DNA from: DASYPQ01 sp041488095
GTDB taxonomy: Bacteria > Planctomycetota > UBA1135 > GCA-002686595
NCBI GenBank assembly: GCA_041488095.1
Contig: JBGPOP010000010.1
Location: 56,382 to 120,381, forward strand
Reading direction: 5' to 3'
DNA: 64,000 nucleotides
The notes below the pieces were generated by a model that saw nothing but the letters and a program-made list of their open reading frames with translations, was not told where the DNA came from and searched no databases. Made by a program: the position numbers and the translations under genes. Positions 26,837-36,945 of this stretch are shown in pieces; position 1 is the first letter of the stretch; the number at the start of each line of letters is the position of its first letter.

Positions 26837-26928
26837 GGGGCATTCCGCGGGCTTCGCGCCCGGGGCGACGCTTTCCTCGGACGGCCGGATTGATCGTCCG
26901 GGCCGAAGGGTGGTAAACCCGACGGCAC

Positions 26929-26959
26929 TTGAACGTCGAAAAGCTAGGGCTAGCTAGCC
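26929..26959 (+). promoter_or_regulatory. clpC promoter candidate with overlapping palindrome
   Basis: TTGAAC (26929-26934), a 16-base spacer and TAGCTA (26951-26956) form the best sigma70-like promoter in the window, about 80 bases before clpC. GGCTAGCTAGCC (26948-26959), a perfect 12-base palindrome, covers the -10 and could be a repressor site. No CtsR box or CIRCE element is seen. Confidence 0.5.
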
Positions 26960-27039
26960 TTCCCAGTCGCGGAGGGCGCTAGACGCGCGGCTCCGCGCGC
27001 CCCGACCCGACCGGCGCTGACGAGGACCCCCACACGACC

Positions 27040-29568
<2,529 letters not shown>

Positions 29569-29592
29569 GCGCCCGGGAGCCTGACCGGTAGA

Positions 29593-29605
29593 CCCCGGCA
29601 CGGGG
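29593..29605 (+). terminator. Short GC hairpin after clpC
   Basis: CCCCG, a three-base loop and CGGGG lie 25 bases after the clpC stop. There is no T-tract, so termination would be weak. Confidence 0.3.
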
Positions 29606-29657
29606 GACATCCCGCCGCGCTGGAGGTCGTGTATCCTCCCCGTCGGAGGACGGTTCC

Positions 29658-30434
29658 ATGTTGCTCCTCTTCGCCGCTCTCGCTGCACTTCTCCACGGCG
29701 AGGGCCAAAAGCCTCCCACCCTCGACCCGGAGCGCGTCAAAGCCGCGGTCGCGGATCTCGACAAGGCCTTCAAGGAGCCCGAGGCGAGGACGCGGATCCA
29801 GGCCATCGAGCGCAACGCGAGCGTCCTCGACCCTCAGGTCATCGACCGGATCGCAAGAGGCCTGCGCGATCGCGAGGCGGACGTGAAGAGGAGCGCGATC
29901 GAGGCCCTGCGCGGGATGGACCACGCCGCGGCCGTGAAGGAGCTCGAGGTCGCAGCCAAGACCGAGAAGCCCCTGCGCGAGGACCCCGTCCTGTATGCCG
30001 CACTCGTCAGGGCCATCGGGCAGCATGCCTCGAAGACCTCGATCGCAGTCCTGTGCGAGGATGTGGGGTCCCTCCCCGATCGCGAGGTGGTCCGCGCTCG
30101 GATCCTCGCGCTGGGTCGCATCCGAGACGCCCGTTCGGTCGAGGCGTTGATCGGCATGATGAGGATCGCGGGGCCGGGCAAGGTCGACGAGGTCATGGAG
30201 GACTTCCGTCTCTCGCTGGCAGTGCTCACCGGGGTCGACCAGGGCGCCTCACCGGCGAAGTGGACCGACTGGTGGAACGGCAACAAGGGCAAGATCGAAG
30301 TCAAGCCCGAGCCTCCGCGGCTTTCCCGGCAGCTGCAGTCTCGGTGGGACGTCTACTGGGGAGCCAAGCCTCGCTACGAGCGCCAGCCACGTCGCGGCGA
30401 GCGCGGGCGCGGCGATCCCGAGGGCGGCTCGTAG
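29658..30434 (+). CDS. Secreted HEAT-repeat protein
   Basis: 258 residues with a short hydrophobic signal (LLLFAALAALLHGEG). Residues ~30-190 form helix pairs of HEAT type (IARGLRDREADVKRSAIEALRGMD; VVRARILALGRIRDARSVEALIGMM). A WTDWWNGNKGK segment follows, typical of Planctomycete HEAT proteins, and the tail is Arg/Gly-rich. An AGGA box lies upstream. No enzymatic motif. It is followed two bases later by the DUF309 gene. Confidence 0.75.
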   Translation: MLLLFAALAALLHGEGQKPPTLDPERVKAAVADLDKAFKEPEARTRIQAIERNASVLDPQVIDRIARGLRDREADVKRSAIEALRGMDHAAAVKELEVAAKTEKPLREDPVLYAALVRAIGQHASKTSIAVLCEDVGSLPDREVVRARILALGRIRDARSVEALIGMMRIAGPGKVDEVMEDFRLSLAVLTGVDQGASPAKWTDWWNGNKGKIEVKPEPPRLSRQLQSRWDVYWGAKPRYERQPRRGERGRGDPEGGS

Positions 30435-30436
30435 GG

Positions 30437-30856
30437 ATGGGCCGGGTCCAGCCGCAGGAGCCGGCGTTCGATCCTGCGCGCTGGAGCGCGGGCGACGCGG
30501 CCGCGCATTTCGCCAGGGGCATCGAGCTGTTCAATGCGTGCGAATACGAGGAGGCTCACGAGGAGTTCGAGCTGCTGTGGCTCTCGACCCAGGGCCCCGA
30601 CTCCGATTTCTACAAGGGCCTCGTGCAGGCGGCGATCGCGCTCCACCACTTCCGCCGCGGCAACCTCGAGGGAACCGCGAAGCTGTACGGCGGCCACCGG
30701 CGCTACCTGGCCGCCTACCTGCCCGTGCACCTGGGCGTCGACGTGGCGGCGTTCCTGCGCGAAATGCAGGCTGCGCTCAGCGCGGTGGTGCGCCGGATCC
30801 CGGGCGCGGATCCGCACTTCGACCCCGACTGCAGACCCCGGTTGCGGCCTTCGTAG
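30437..30856 (+). CDS. DUF309 domain protein
   Basis: 139 residues. The DUF309 core is FARGIELFNACEYEEAHEEFELLWLSTQGPDSDFYKGLVQAAIALHHFRRGN (quoted here as several short conserved stretches: GIELFNACEYEEAHE, ELLWL, FYKGLVQAAIALHHFRRGN). The EAHE and HHFRRGN histidines are the family hallmark. Function is unestablished. GTAGGG precedes the ATG. A strong intrinsic terminator covers the stop region. Confidence 0.85.
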   Translation: MGRVQPQEPAFDPARWSAGDAAAHFARGIELFNACEYEEAHEEFELLWLSTQGPDSDFYKGLVQAAIALHHFRRGNLEGTAKLYGGHRRYLAAYLPVHLGVDVAAFLREMQAALSAVVRRIPGADPHFDPDCRPRLRPS

Positions 30857-30868
30857 GCTGTTTTTTTT
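30844..30868 (+). terminator. Intrinsic terminator after DUF309
   Basis: A 7-pair stem (GCGGCCT with AGGCTGT, two G-U pairs) with a four-base loop runs directly into eight consecutive T residues (30861-30868). This is the clearest rho-independent terminator in the window, and the stem begins inside the DUF309 stop region. Confidence 0.8.
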
Positions 30869-30913
30869 CGACTTCTGCCTGTCACCACGCCTCCGCGCCC
30901 CGGTCCGCGAAGC

Positions 30914-31789
30914 GTGGACTCAACGGCGACATCCCTCCGCATCGAGCCCGGCTCGCCCTCCTGGCCGGTCGCGCTCACGCAGATCGAGGCCCCGCCCGAG
31001 GCCCTGTGGGCGCGCGGGCACCTCGAGATCCTCGCCCGCGCTCCGCGCGTAGCGATCGTCGGGACGCGCGCACCGACGCCGTACGGCGAGGCGCAGGCGG
31101 CGCGTTTCGCATCCGCGCTCTGCCGGGCCGGCGTCGCGGTGGTCTCCGGACTCGCGCGCGGGATCGACCAGGCCGCTCACCGCGCGGCGTTGCGCGAAGG
31201 CGGGGCGACGATCGCGGTCCTTGGCAGCGGTGTCGACCGACCCTGGCCCGGGGGCGAGATCGCCGTGGCTCTCGCCGCACAGGGCCTGCTGCTCTCCGAG
31301 TTCCAGCCCGGCGAGCCGCCGCGGCCGCACCACTTCCCGATGCGCAACCGCGTGATCTCGGGTCTGTGCTCGGGTGTGCTCGTGGTCGAGGCGGCGCAGG
31401 CCTCGGGCTCCCTGATCACCGCGCGCTGGGCGGCCGACCAGGGGCGCAGCGTGTGGGCGGTTCCAGGACGCGTCGACCACCCGATGTCGCGCGGCACGCA
31501 CCGGCTCATCCGCGAGGGCGCGCAGCTCGTCGAGGCCCCCGAAGAGATCCTCCGGGAACTGGGCCTCGAGACCGGGCCCGCGCAGGCAGAACCCGCCCAG
31601 CCAGCCTCCCCCGCCGCGAACGCGATCCTGCGCGCTCTGCGTGGTGAGACGCTCACCGTCGAGGAGCTGTCGATCCGTCTCTCGCGGCCGTTGACCTCGG
31701 TGCTCGTCGAGGTCGTCACCTTGGAGATGGCCGGGCGAGTCGCCCGCACGCCGGGGGGACTGTACCGCCTGGTCTCGGGAAGCGAGTGA
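30914..31789 (+). CDS. dprA: DNA-processing protein DprA
   Basis: 291 residues, start GTG 30914. Rossmann-like DprA core: RVAIVGTRAPTPYGEAQA (about 45-62), VVSGLARGIDQAAHRAAL (about 75-92), AVLGSGVDRPWP, FPMRNRVISGL and GSLITARWAADQGR. A C-terminal winged-helix-like DML1 domain (ILRALRGETLTVEELSIRLS) is present. It loads RecA on incoming single-stranded DNA in natural transformation. The N-terminal SAM extension is very short. No other competence gene is adjacent. Confidence 0.93.
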   Translation: MDSTATSLRIEPGSPSWPVALTQIEAPPEALWARGHLEILARAPRVAIVGTRAPTPYGEAQAARFASALCRAGVAVVSGLARGIDQAAHRAALREGGATIAVLGSGVDRPWPGGEIAVALAAQGLLLSEFQPGEPPRPHHFPMRNRVISGLCSGVLVVEAAQASGSLITARWAADQGRSVWAVPGRVDHPMSRGTHRLIREGAQLVEAPEEILRELGLETGPAQAEPAQPASPAANAILRALRGETLTVEELSIRLSRPLTSVLVEVVTLEMAGRVARTPGGLYRLVSGSE

Positions 31790-31793
31790 CGCC

Positions 31794-31994
31794 TCAGCCC
31801 ACGCGCGCGAACACCCGCTCGACGAGAAGCATCAGGACGGCCAGAACGCCGCAGCCCGCGAAGAACCACAGCAGGCGCCGTGGCAGGCTTTTCAGCGCCT
31901 TGGCGTCGTCGGCATCTGCGAATACGGCGTTCAGGCCGACGATCGCGAGCCCGACGACCGCGAAAAGCAGGAGGTGGATCGGCAGATCCTTCAC
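31794..31994 (-). CDS. Small two-span membrane protein
   Basis: 66 residues, GTG start that overlaps the stop of the upstream DUF6677-like gene (GTGA). Two membrane helices (IHLLLFAVVGLAIVGLNAVF and LLWFFAGCGVLAVLMLLVERV) are joined by a short polar loop. No known family. The coupling to the upstream polytopic membrane protein suggests a shared complex. Confidence 0.6.
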   Translation of the reverse strand: MKDLPIHLLLFAVVGLAIVGLNAVFADADDAKALKSLPRRLLWFFAGCGVLAVLMLLVERVFARVG

Positions 31995-32824
31995 GACGCT
32001 GCTCCCGCGCCGCTCCCGGCTGCGTCCGTGCCTTCCTTGTGCGGTGCGAACAGGCGGGCCTCGGCATGGCCGTAGACATCGAGCAAGGCGAGCACGTTGA
32101 GCAGGCCCGCGAGGCACACCATCACGAGCCCTGCATCGACATATCGGATCTCGCCCGTCACGCGCGCGTGCCCGTGCAGGGCCTCGAGCAACATGGCCGG
32201 CGCGCCGATGAGGAACTGCCCGGCCCAATAGTAGAAGTGCCGCTCGCGGTCGAGGTTCGAACCCTGGGCCAGGAAGGTCCCGAGCCCAAGCAGGCCGACC
32301 AGGAGAGCGAAGATCACCGCGCCGCGGACGACTCGCCTCTGCAAGACGTGTCCTAGGCCGGGAACGAGCCAGCCCGCGAGGACCTGGAGCTCCGGCGAGG
32401 ATCCTCCGGCCGATGCGCGCGCACCGCGGCGCGCGTCGAGGTGAGCGCGTACCATGAGGCACGCGTTGAGCATGCCGCTGATGGCCGTCAGCCACGTCCC
32501 AAGGTGCATGTGCTCCGGCCAAGGTCGCGGGAAGCCCGGCCCGAAGGCGTAGGTCTTCATGTGCCAGACGAGAGCTCCGAGGTTGCCGGCCTCGGGAGCC
32601 AAGGCGCCGGCCAAGGGTCCCTGGAGATCGGGCTCGAGGTACTCGAAGAGCCTGCCGTCGGAGAGGCGCAGGCCGAGGAAGTAGATTCCCTCGACGAGGG
32701 CGAAGGCGACCAGACCGAAGATCGGACGTCCGATGTAGACGTGGCCTGCCCCCGGCAGGAACCAGGTGAGGATCGCGGCGAAGTCGGGACTGCCGCGCGA
32801 GGAATCGGTCCTTCGGGCGCTCAT
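31991..32824 (-). CDS. Polytopic membrane protein, DUF6677-like
   Basis: 277 residues with about six to seven hydrophobic segments. Two related motifs recur: AAILTWFLPGAGHVYIGRPIFGL near the N-terminus and LAGWLVPGLGHVLQRRVVRGA near 150. The W-x-P-G-x-G-H repeat is the hallmark of the Planctomycete DUF6677 type (assignment from pattern memory). Function is unknown. It is transcribed away from the thioesterase gene and coupled to the 66-residue membrane protein. Confidence 0.7.
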   Translation of the reverse strand: MSARRTDSSRGSPDFAAILTWFLPGAGHVYIGRPIFGLVAFALVEGIYFLGLRLSDGRLFEYLEPDLQGPLAGALAPEAGNLGALVWHMKTYAFGPGFPRPWPEHMHLGTWLTAISGMLNACLMVRAHLDARRGARASAGGSSPELQVLAGWLVPGLGHVLQRRVVRGAVIFALLVGLLGLGTFLAQGSNLDRERHFYYWAGQFLIGAPAMLLEALHGHARVTGEIRYVDAGLVMVCLAGLLNVLALLDVYGHAEARLFAPHKEGTDAAGSGAGAAS

Positions 32825-32949
32825 CGGCCCCGCTGGGGGGGAAGCTTTCTACCAAGTCCCGACCCGCGAGCGCCAGAGCCACCGACGCATGCCCCTGTTC
32901 CCCGGCCGGCCCTGCGTGCGATCATGCCCGTCGCGAGAGATCCCGGACG

Positions 32950-33366
32950 ATGAACGCGCCCTACCACGAACACCGCCTGCACGTGCGCTACGCCGAGACC
33001 GATCAGATGGGCGTCGTGCACCACAAGAACTACCTCGTGTATCTCGAGGAGAGCCGGACCCAGCTCATGCGCGAGCGCGGCTGCTCCTACGCCGAGATGG
33101 AGCGCGAGGGTTGGGCGCTGCCCGTGCGCCGTGTGGCCATGCGCTACCGGGCGCCAGCCTTCTACGAGGAGGAGCTGTCGGTTCGCACCCGCGTCGGTCG
33201 TATCGGCCCCGCCTCGCTCACGTTCGAGTCCGAGGTCGTGCGCGTGTCCGACGGAGCCCTGATCGCCAGCGGATCGATCGAGCTCGCTTGCATCCGGAAG
33301 GACGCGGCCGAGCGGCGGCCCGTGCCGCTCCCGAAGGAATTCCTCGATCGGCTGGCGCCTGGCTAG
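32950..33366 (+). CDS. Acyl-CoA thioesterase, 4HBT/YbgC family
   Basis: 138 residues. The hot-dog fold signature is RYAETDQMGVVHHKNYLVYLEESR near the N-terminus, with the catalytic Asp in YAETDQMG. It hydrolyses short or hydroxybenzoyl-type acyl-CoA; the substrate cannot be told from sequence. In Proteobacteria ybgC accompanies tol-pal, but here it is alone. Its stop overlaps the convergent zinc-ribbon gene by four bases. Confidence 0.88.
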   Translation: MNAPYHEHRLHVRYAETDQMGVVHHKNYLVYLEESRTQLMRERGCSYAEMEREGWALPVRRVAMRYRAPAFYEEELSVRTRVGRIGPASLTFESEVVRVSDGALIASGSIELACIRKDAAERRPVPLPKEFLDRLAPG

Positions 33367-33581
33367 GAAGCGGCGGGCGGGTCTTCCGAATCCTCGTCCA
33401 ACGGGTCGACCTGGGTCGGGACGTCCGGTGTTCTCACCCTGGGCAGGGCGGGGAGGATCGGTGGCAGGGAATCCAGGACCCGATCCCTGCAGGTAGGGCA
33501 GATCTGGCCGTTGTCCAGGCGGTTCAACCGGTGCGGCTCGCCGACGAGCTGGCCGCAGGCGAAACAGATCGGTTGGGGCAC
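33363..33581 (-). CDS. Small zinc-ribbon protein
   Basis: 72 residues from GTG 33581, which has GAGG five bases upstream; a longer frame to 33743 is low quality. Two knuckles, CFAC and CPTC (about 7-31), are spaced as in a treble-clef or ribbon finger. The C-terminal half is Pro/Asp/Glu-rich. Similar short proteins accompany many Planctomycete loci but no function is assigned. It is convergent with the thioesterase. Confidence 0.55.
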   Translation of the reverse strand: MPQPICFACGQLVGEPHRLNRLDNGQICPTCRDRVLDSLPPILPALPRVRTPDVPTQVDPLDEDSEDPPAAS

Positions 33582-33709
33582 GAGAACCTCATCGAACGGC
33601 CTCCCGGGGGGCCTTGAATGAGGGTCGGCCTGCTCTCGGAGGGCTGCCTGGGTCGATCCCACCTGGCAGGCCTGGGGCGTCTGGACTGGCCCATCCCGTC
33701 TGCTGGAGT

Positions 33710-33715
33710 TAGAAT
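33710..33715 (+). promoter_or_regulatory. Candidate -10 of the isc operon
   Basis: TAGAAT lies 85 bases before the iscR ATG in an otherwise GC-rich leader. No clear -35 is found. If used, transcription would begin near 33722, just before the hairpin at 33732. Confidence 0.35.
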
Positions 33716-33731
33716 TCTGAGCCGTGCGGCA

Positions 33732-33756
33732 GGCCGCCCTCAACCGGCGGCCTTTT
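33732..33756 (+). terminator. Hairpin plus T-tract in the isc leader
   Basis: A perfect 7-pair stem GGCCGCC / GGCGGCC with a seven-base loop is followed by TTTT. It sits between the candidate -10 and iscR, so it could be an attenuator of the isc operon, or an insulator for upstream transcription. Confidence 0.5.
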
Positions 33757-33770
33757 GTCGGGGAGGAATT

Positions 33771-33789
33771 AGCACCAAGTTAGTGCGCT
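33771..33789 (+). promoter_or_regulatory. Inverted repeat before iscR, possible IscR/Rrf2 operator
   Basis: AGCAC, then nine bases, then GCGCT, with an inner GCAC-N7-GTGC. It ends ten bases before the iscR ATG. It does not match the E. coli IscR type 1 or type 2 consensus. Confidence 0.35.
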
Positions 33790-33799
33790 TTAGAAGATC

Positions 33800-34282
33800 A
33801 TGATCCAACTGACCAAACGCACCGAGTACGGGCTGATCGCACTGGTCCACATGGCGGACCGGGAGAGGGACTACGTCAGCGTTCGCGAGATCAGCGAGCG
33901 CTACCTGATCCCGCGTCGCCTCCTGGCAGAGGTCCTGAAGGACCTGTGCCACGCTCGGCTGGTCGATTCCCAGCGCGGGGCGACAGGCGGCTACACCCTG
34001 GCCCTTTCTCCGGACCGGCTCGCGCTCAGCGAGGTCGTCGCCGCTCTCGAGGGACGTCCTTCGCTGACGAGCTGCGAGAGCCTGGCTCCCGCCCAGCACG
34101 GCGAGTGCGGACTCGAGCCGCTCTGTCCGATCCGCTCGCCGCTGCACCGCCTCCGCGAGGGCCTGTGGCAGCTCATGCAGCGCACGACCTTGCGCTCGCT
34201 CCTCAAGCCCCGCTCGCCGCTCACGGGCGATCCTGACGCCGAACCCGCGGTCAGCCCCGCAGTCCTGACCGTCCTCTCATGA
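33800..34282 (+). CDS. iscR: Rrf2-family Fe-S sensing repressor, IscR-like
   Basis: 160 residues. Winged helix MIQLTKRTEYGLIALVHMA with recognition helix IPRRLLAEVLKDL and wing GATGGYTLALSP. Three cysteines at about 92, 103 and 109 have C-x10-C-x5-C spacing, compatible with a [2Fe-2S] cluster. It is the first gene of the isc operon and probably controls it. The stop overlaps the iscS ATG (ATGA). Confidence 0.92.
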   Translation: MIQLTKRTEYGLIALVHMADRERDYVSVREISERYLIPRRLLAEVLKDLCHARLVDSQRGATGGYTLALSPDRLALSEVVAALEGRPSLTSCESLAPAQHGECGLEPLCPIRSPLHRLREGLWQLMQRTTLRSLLKPRSPLTGDPDAEPAVSPAVLTVLS

Positions 34283-35514
34283 AGCTCCCGATCTACTTCG
34301 ACTATCAGGCGACCACGCCTCTCGATCCGCGCGTGCTCCAGACGATGCTGCCCTACTTCACGGAGGAGTTCGGCAACGCCGCGAGCCGCAGCCATCCCTT
34401 CGGCTGGAAGGCCGAGGAGGCCGTCGAGAAGGCGCGCGGACAGATCGCCTCCCTGATCGGCGCGTCGCCCAAGGAGATCGTGTTCACCTCGGGCTCGACC
34501 GAGTCGATCAACCTGGCCATCAAGGGCGTGGCCGACATGTATTCGGACAAGGGCCGTCACATCCTGACGAGCCAGGTCGAGCACAAGGCCGTGCTCGACA
34601 CGTGCAAGCACCTCGAGAAGCTCGGGTACGAGGTCACCTACCTGAAGCCCATGAAGACCGGGCGCGTGACGGCCGAGATGGTCGAGGGCGCGCTGCGGCC
34701 CGACACGATCCTGGTCGCCCTCATGTGGGCCAACAACGAAGTCGGCACGCTGAATCCGATCCGGGAGATCGGCGACCTGTGCCATCGCAAGGGCGTGCTC
34801 TTCTTCACCGACGCGACCCAGGCGGTCGGCAAGGTGCCGGTCGACGTCGAGAAGGACAAGGTCGACCTGCTGTGCCTCTCCGGGCACAAGATCTACGGCC
34901 CCAAGGGCGTGGGTTGCCTCTTCGTGCGCCGCAAGAGCCCGCGCGTGCGCCTGGTCGCGCAGATGGACGGCGGCGGGCACGAGCGGGGCATGCGCTCGGG
35001 AACGCTCAACGTGCCCGGCGTCGTGGGACTGGGCCAGGCCTGCGAGATCTGCCGGGAAGACCTGGAGAAGGACCGCGAGCACACGCAGTCGCTGCGCGAC
35101 TACTTCGAGAAGCGCATCTTCGCATCCCTCGACCACGTCCATCTGAACGGGGACAAAGAGCACCGGCTCCCGAACAACTCGAACCTCTCGTTCAGCTACG
35201 TCGAAGGCGAGTCCATGATCATGGGGATCAAGGACATCGCCGTCTCCTCGGGCTCGGCGTGCACCTCCGCGAGCCTCGAGCCGAGCCACGTGTTGCGCTC
35301 GATGGGCGTCGGCGACGAGCTGGCGCACAGCTCGATCCGCTTCGGGTTCGGACGCTTCACCACGCAGGAGCAGGTCGACTACGCGATCGAGCACGTGATC
35401 CAGGCCGTCAAGCGTCTGCGCGAGCTGTCGCCGCTCTACGAGATGGTCCAGGAGGGGATCGACCTCTCCAAGATCGACTGGACGAGTCACCAACCGGGCG
35501 CCGTGAAGCACTAG
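34279..35514 (+). CDS. iscS: Cysteine desulfurase IscS
   Basis: 411 residues. PLP-binding Lys in LSGHKIYGPKG (about 203-214) and the mobile catalytic Cys in SSGSACTSASLEPSHVL (about 325-341) identify group I. It opens with IYFDYQATTPLDPRV. It transfers sulfur from cysteine to IscU. Translationally coupled to iscR; eight bases separate it from iscU. Confidence 0.97.
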   Translation: MKLPIYFDYQATTPLDPRVLQTMLPYFTEEFGNAASRSHPFGWKAEEAVEKARGQIASLIGASPKEIVFTSGSTESINLAIKGVADMYSDKGRHILTSQVEHKAVLDTCKHLEKLGYEVTYLKPMKTGRVTAEMVEGALRPDTILVALMWANNEVGTLNPIREIGDLCHRKGVLFFTDATQAVGKVPVDVEKDKVDLLCLSGHKIYGPKGVGCLFVRRKSPRVRLVAQMDGGGHERGMRSGTLNVPGVVGLGQACEICREDLEKDREHTQSLRDYFEKRIFASLDHVHLNGDKEHRLPNNSNLSFSYVEGESMIMGIKDIAVSSGSACTSASLEPSHVLRSMGVGDELAHSSIRFGFGRFTTQEQVDYAIEHVIQAVKRLRELSPLYEMVQEGIDLSKIDWTSHQPGAVKH

Positions 35515-35522
35515 GAACAGCC

Positions 35523-35939
35523 ATGGCATACAGCGACAAGGTCATCGACCACTACAACAACCCCCGCAACGTCGGATCGTTCGACAAGGCCAAGTCCAAC
35601 GTCGGCACGGGTGTCGTCGGCGCCCCCGAGTGCGGCGACGTGATGAAGCTGCAGATCCAGGTCGAGGGCGACCGCATCGTGGACGCCAAGTTCAAGACCT
35701 TCGGCTGCGGCTCGGCGATCGCCAGCTCCTCCCTCGCCACCGAATGGATCAAGGGCAAGACCCTGGACGAGGCGATGACGATCAAGAACACCCAGATCGT
35801 CGAGGAGCTGTCGCTCCCGCCGGTCAAGATCCACTGCAGCGTCCTCGCCGAGGATGCGATCAAGTCGGCCGTCCAGGACTACAAGAGCAAGCAGGGCACC
35901 CGTCCGACACCTCGTGGTGTGGAAGGACTCAAGGCATGA
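35523..35939 (+). CDS. iscU: Iron-sulfur cluster scaffold IscU
   Basis: 138 residues. Cluster ligands lie in GAPECGDVMKLQI, FGCGSAIASSS and IHCSVLAEDAI. The HscA recognition motif LPPVK precedes the third Cys. The last ~10 residues extend beyond the usual end. The stop overlaps the iscA start (ATGA). Confidence 0.97.
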   Translation: MAYSDKVIDHYNNPRNVGSFDKAKSNVGTGVVGAPECGDVMKLQIQVEGDRIVDAKFKTFGCGSAIASSSLATEWIKGKTLDEAMTIKNTQIVEELSLPPVKIHCSVLAEDAIKSAVQDYKSKQGTRPTPRGVEGLKA

Positions 35940-36262
35940 TCACCCTCACCGAACGCGCCGTGAAGGAGATCCGGCGCATCGTCAGCGAGCAGAGCCTGCC
36001 CGCAAGCACCGCGCTGCGCGTCGGGGTCAAAGGCGGCGGCTGCTCGGGGTTCTCCTACACGCTCGGCTTCGACGACCACATCGGCGAGGTCGACCAGGTC
36101 AACGAGGTCGAGGGCGTCAGGGTCGTCTGCGACCCCAAGAGTTTCCTGTATCTCAGCGGGACGCAGATCGACTTCGAGGACACCTTGATGGGCCGAGGCT
36201 TCAAGTTCGGCAATCCCAATGCCGCCAAGAGCTGCGGCTGCGGGGAGTCGTTCTCCGTCTGA
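35936..36262 (+). CDS. iscA: Iron-sulfur carrier IscA (A-type)
   Basis: 108 residues. The three conserved cysteines are in GGGCSGFSY and SCGCGESF. It accepts clusters or iron from IscU and passes them to apoproteins. Overlaps iscU by four bases. Confidence 0.95.
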   Translation: MITLTERAVKEIRRIVSEQSLPASTALRVGVKGGGCSGFSYTLGFDDHIGEVDQVNEVEGVRVVCDPKSFLYLSGTQIDFEDTLMGRGFKFGNPNAAKSCGCGESFSV

Positions 36263-36307
36263 GATCGCCGGCCGGGGACCCAGGGCCTCGGCGCAACGGA
36301 CGACGCC

Positions 36308-36943
36308 ATGGCCCGCTGCCCCCGCTGTTCCGCGACTCTCGAGACCCCGCTCGGCTGCCTCGCGTGCGGTGCGCTGACCTCGCTCGAGCGAGACCCTGAT
36401 TCCTTCGGGCCCTTCGAGATCTTCGGGCTGGCGCCCTCGCACGCGGTCGACGCCCAGGATCTGCGCCGGCGCCTGCTGCGCATCAGCCGCCTGACCCACC
36501 CCGACTTCTTCGCCACGGCGGGCGACGAGGAGAAGCGACGCGCGGAGCGCGCGACGGCGATCCTCAACGCGGCCCATGCGGTCCTCTCCGACGCCTCCAG
36601 CCGGGCCGAGTGGCTGGTGAAGAGCCTCGGCGGACCCGACGAGAACGAGGAGCGGGCCATGCCGCAGGAGTTCCTCCTGGAGGTGCTCGAGTGGAACGAG
36701 ACCCTCGAGGAGGCGCGCCAGGGCGGAGCAGTTTCCGACGACCGGCTCGGGGAACTCCGGCGCGAGCTGGAGAGCCGGAGGGCGCAGGCGCTCGAGGTCG
36801 TCGCTCGGCTCCTCGAACCCCTGCCCCCGCGGGGGTCCGGATCGCTGCGTGAAGCCCGACGTGCGCTGAACGCCGTGCGCTACGTCGATCGCGCGCTGGC
36901 CGAGCTCGAAGCGCTGCGCCTCTCGAGGGCGGAGGCGCGCTGA
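36308..36943 (+). CDS. hscB: Co-chaperone HscB with N-terminal tetracysteine
   Basis: 211 residues. J-domain with HPD at 64-66 (RLTHPDFFA) and a C-terminal three-helix domain containing MPQEFLLEVLEWNETLEEA that binds IscU in the family. Residues 4-20 carry two CxxC pairs (C4, C7, C17, C20) followed by DSFGPFEIFGL, as in eukaryotic HSC20; E. coli HscB lacks this. Two bases separate it from hscA. Confidence 0.93.
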   Translation: MARCPRCSATLETPLGCLACGALTSLERDPDSFGPFEIFGLAPSHAVDAQDLRRRLLRISRLTHPDFFATAGDEEKRRAERATAILNAAHAVLSDASSRAEWLVKSLGGPDENEERAMPQEFLLEVLEWNETLEEARQGGAVSDDRLGELRRELESRRAQALEVVARLLEPLPPRGSGSLREARRALNAVRYVDRALAELEALRLSRAEAR

Positions 36944-36945
36944 TC

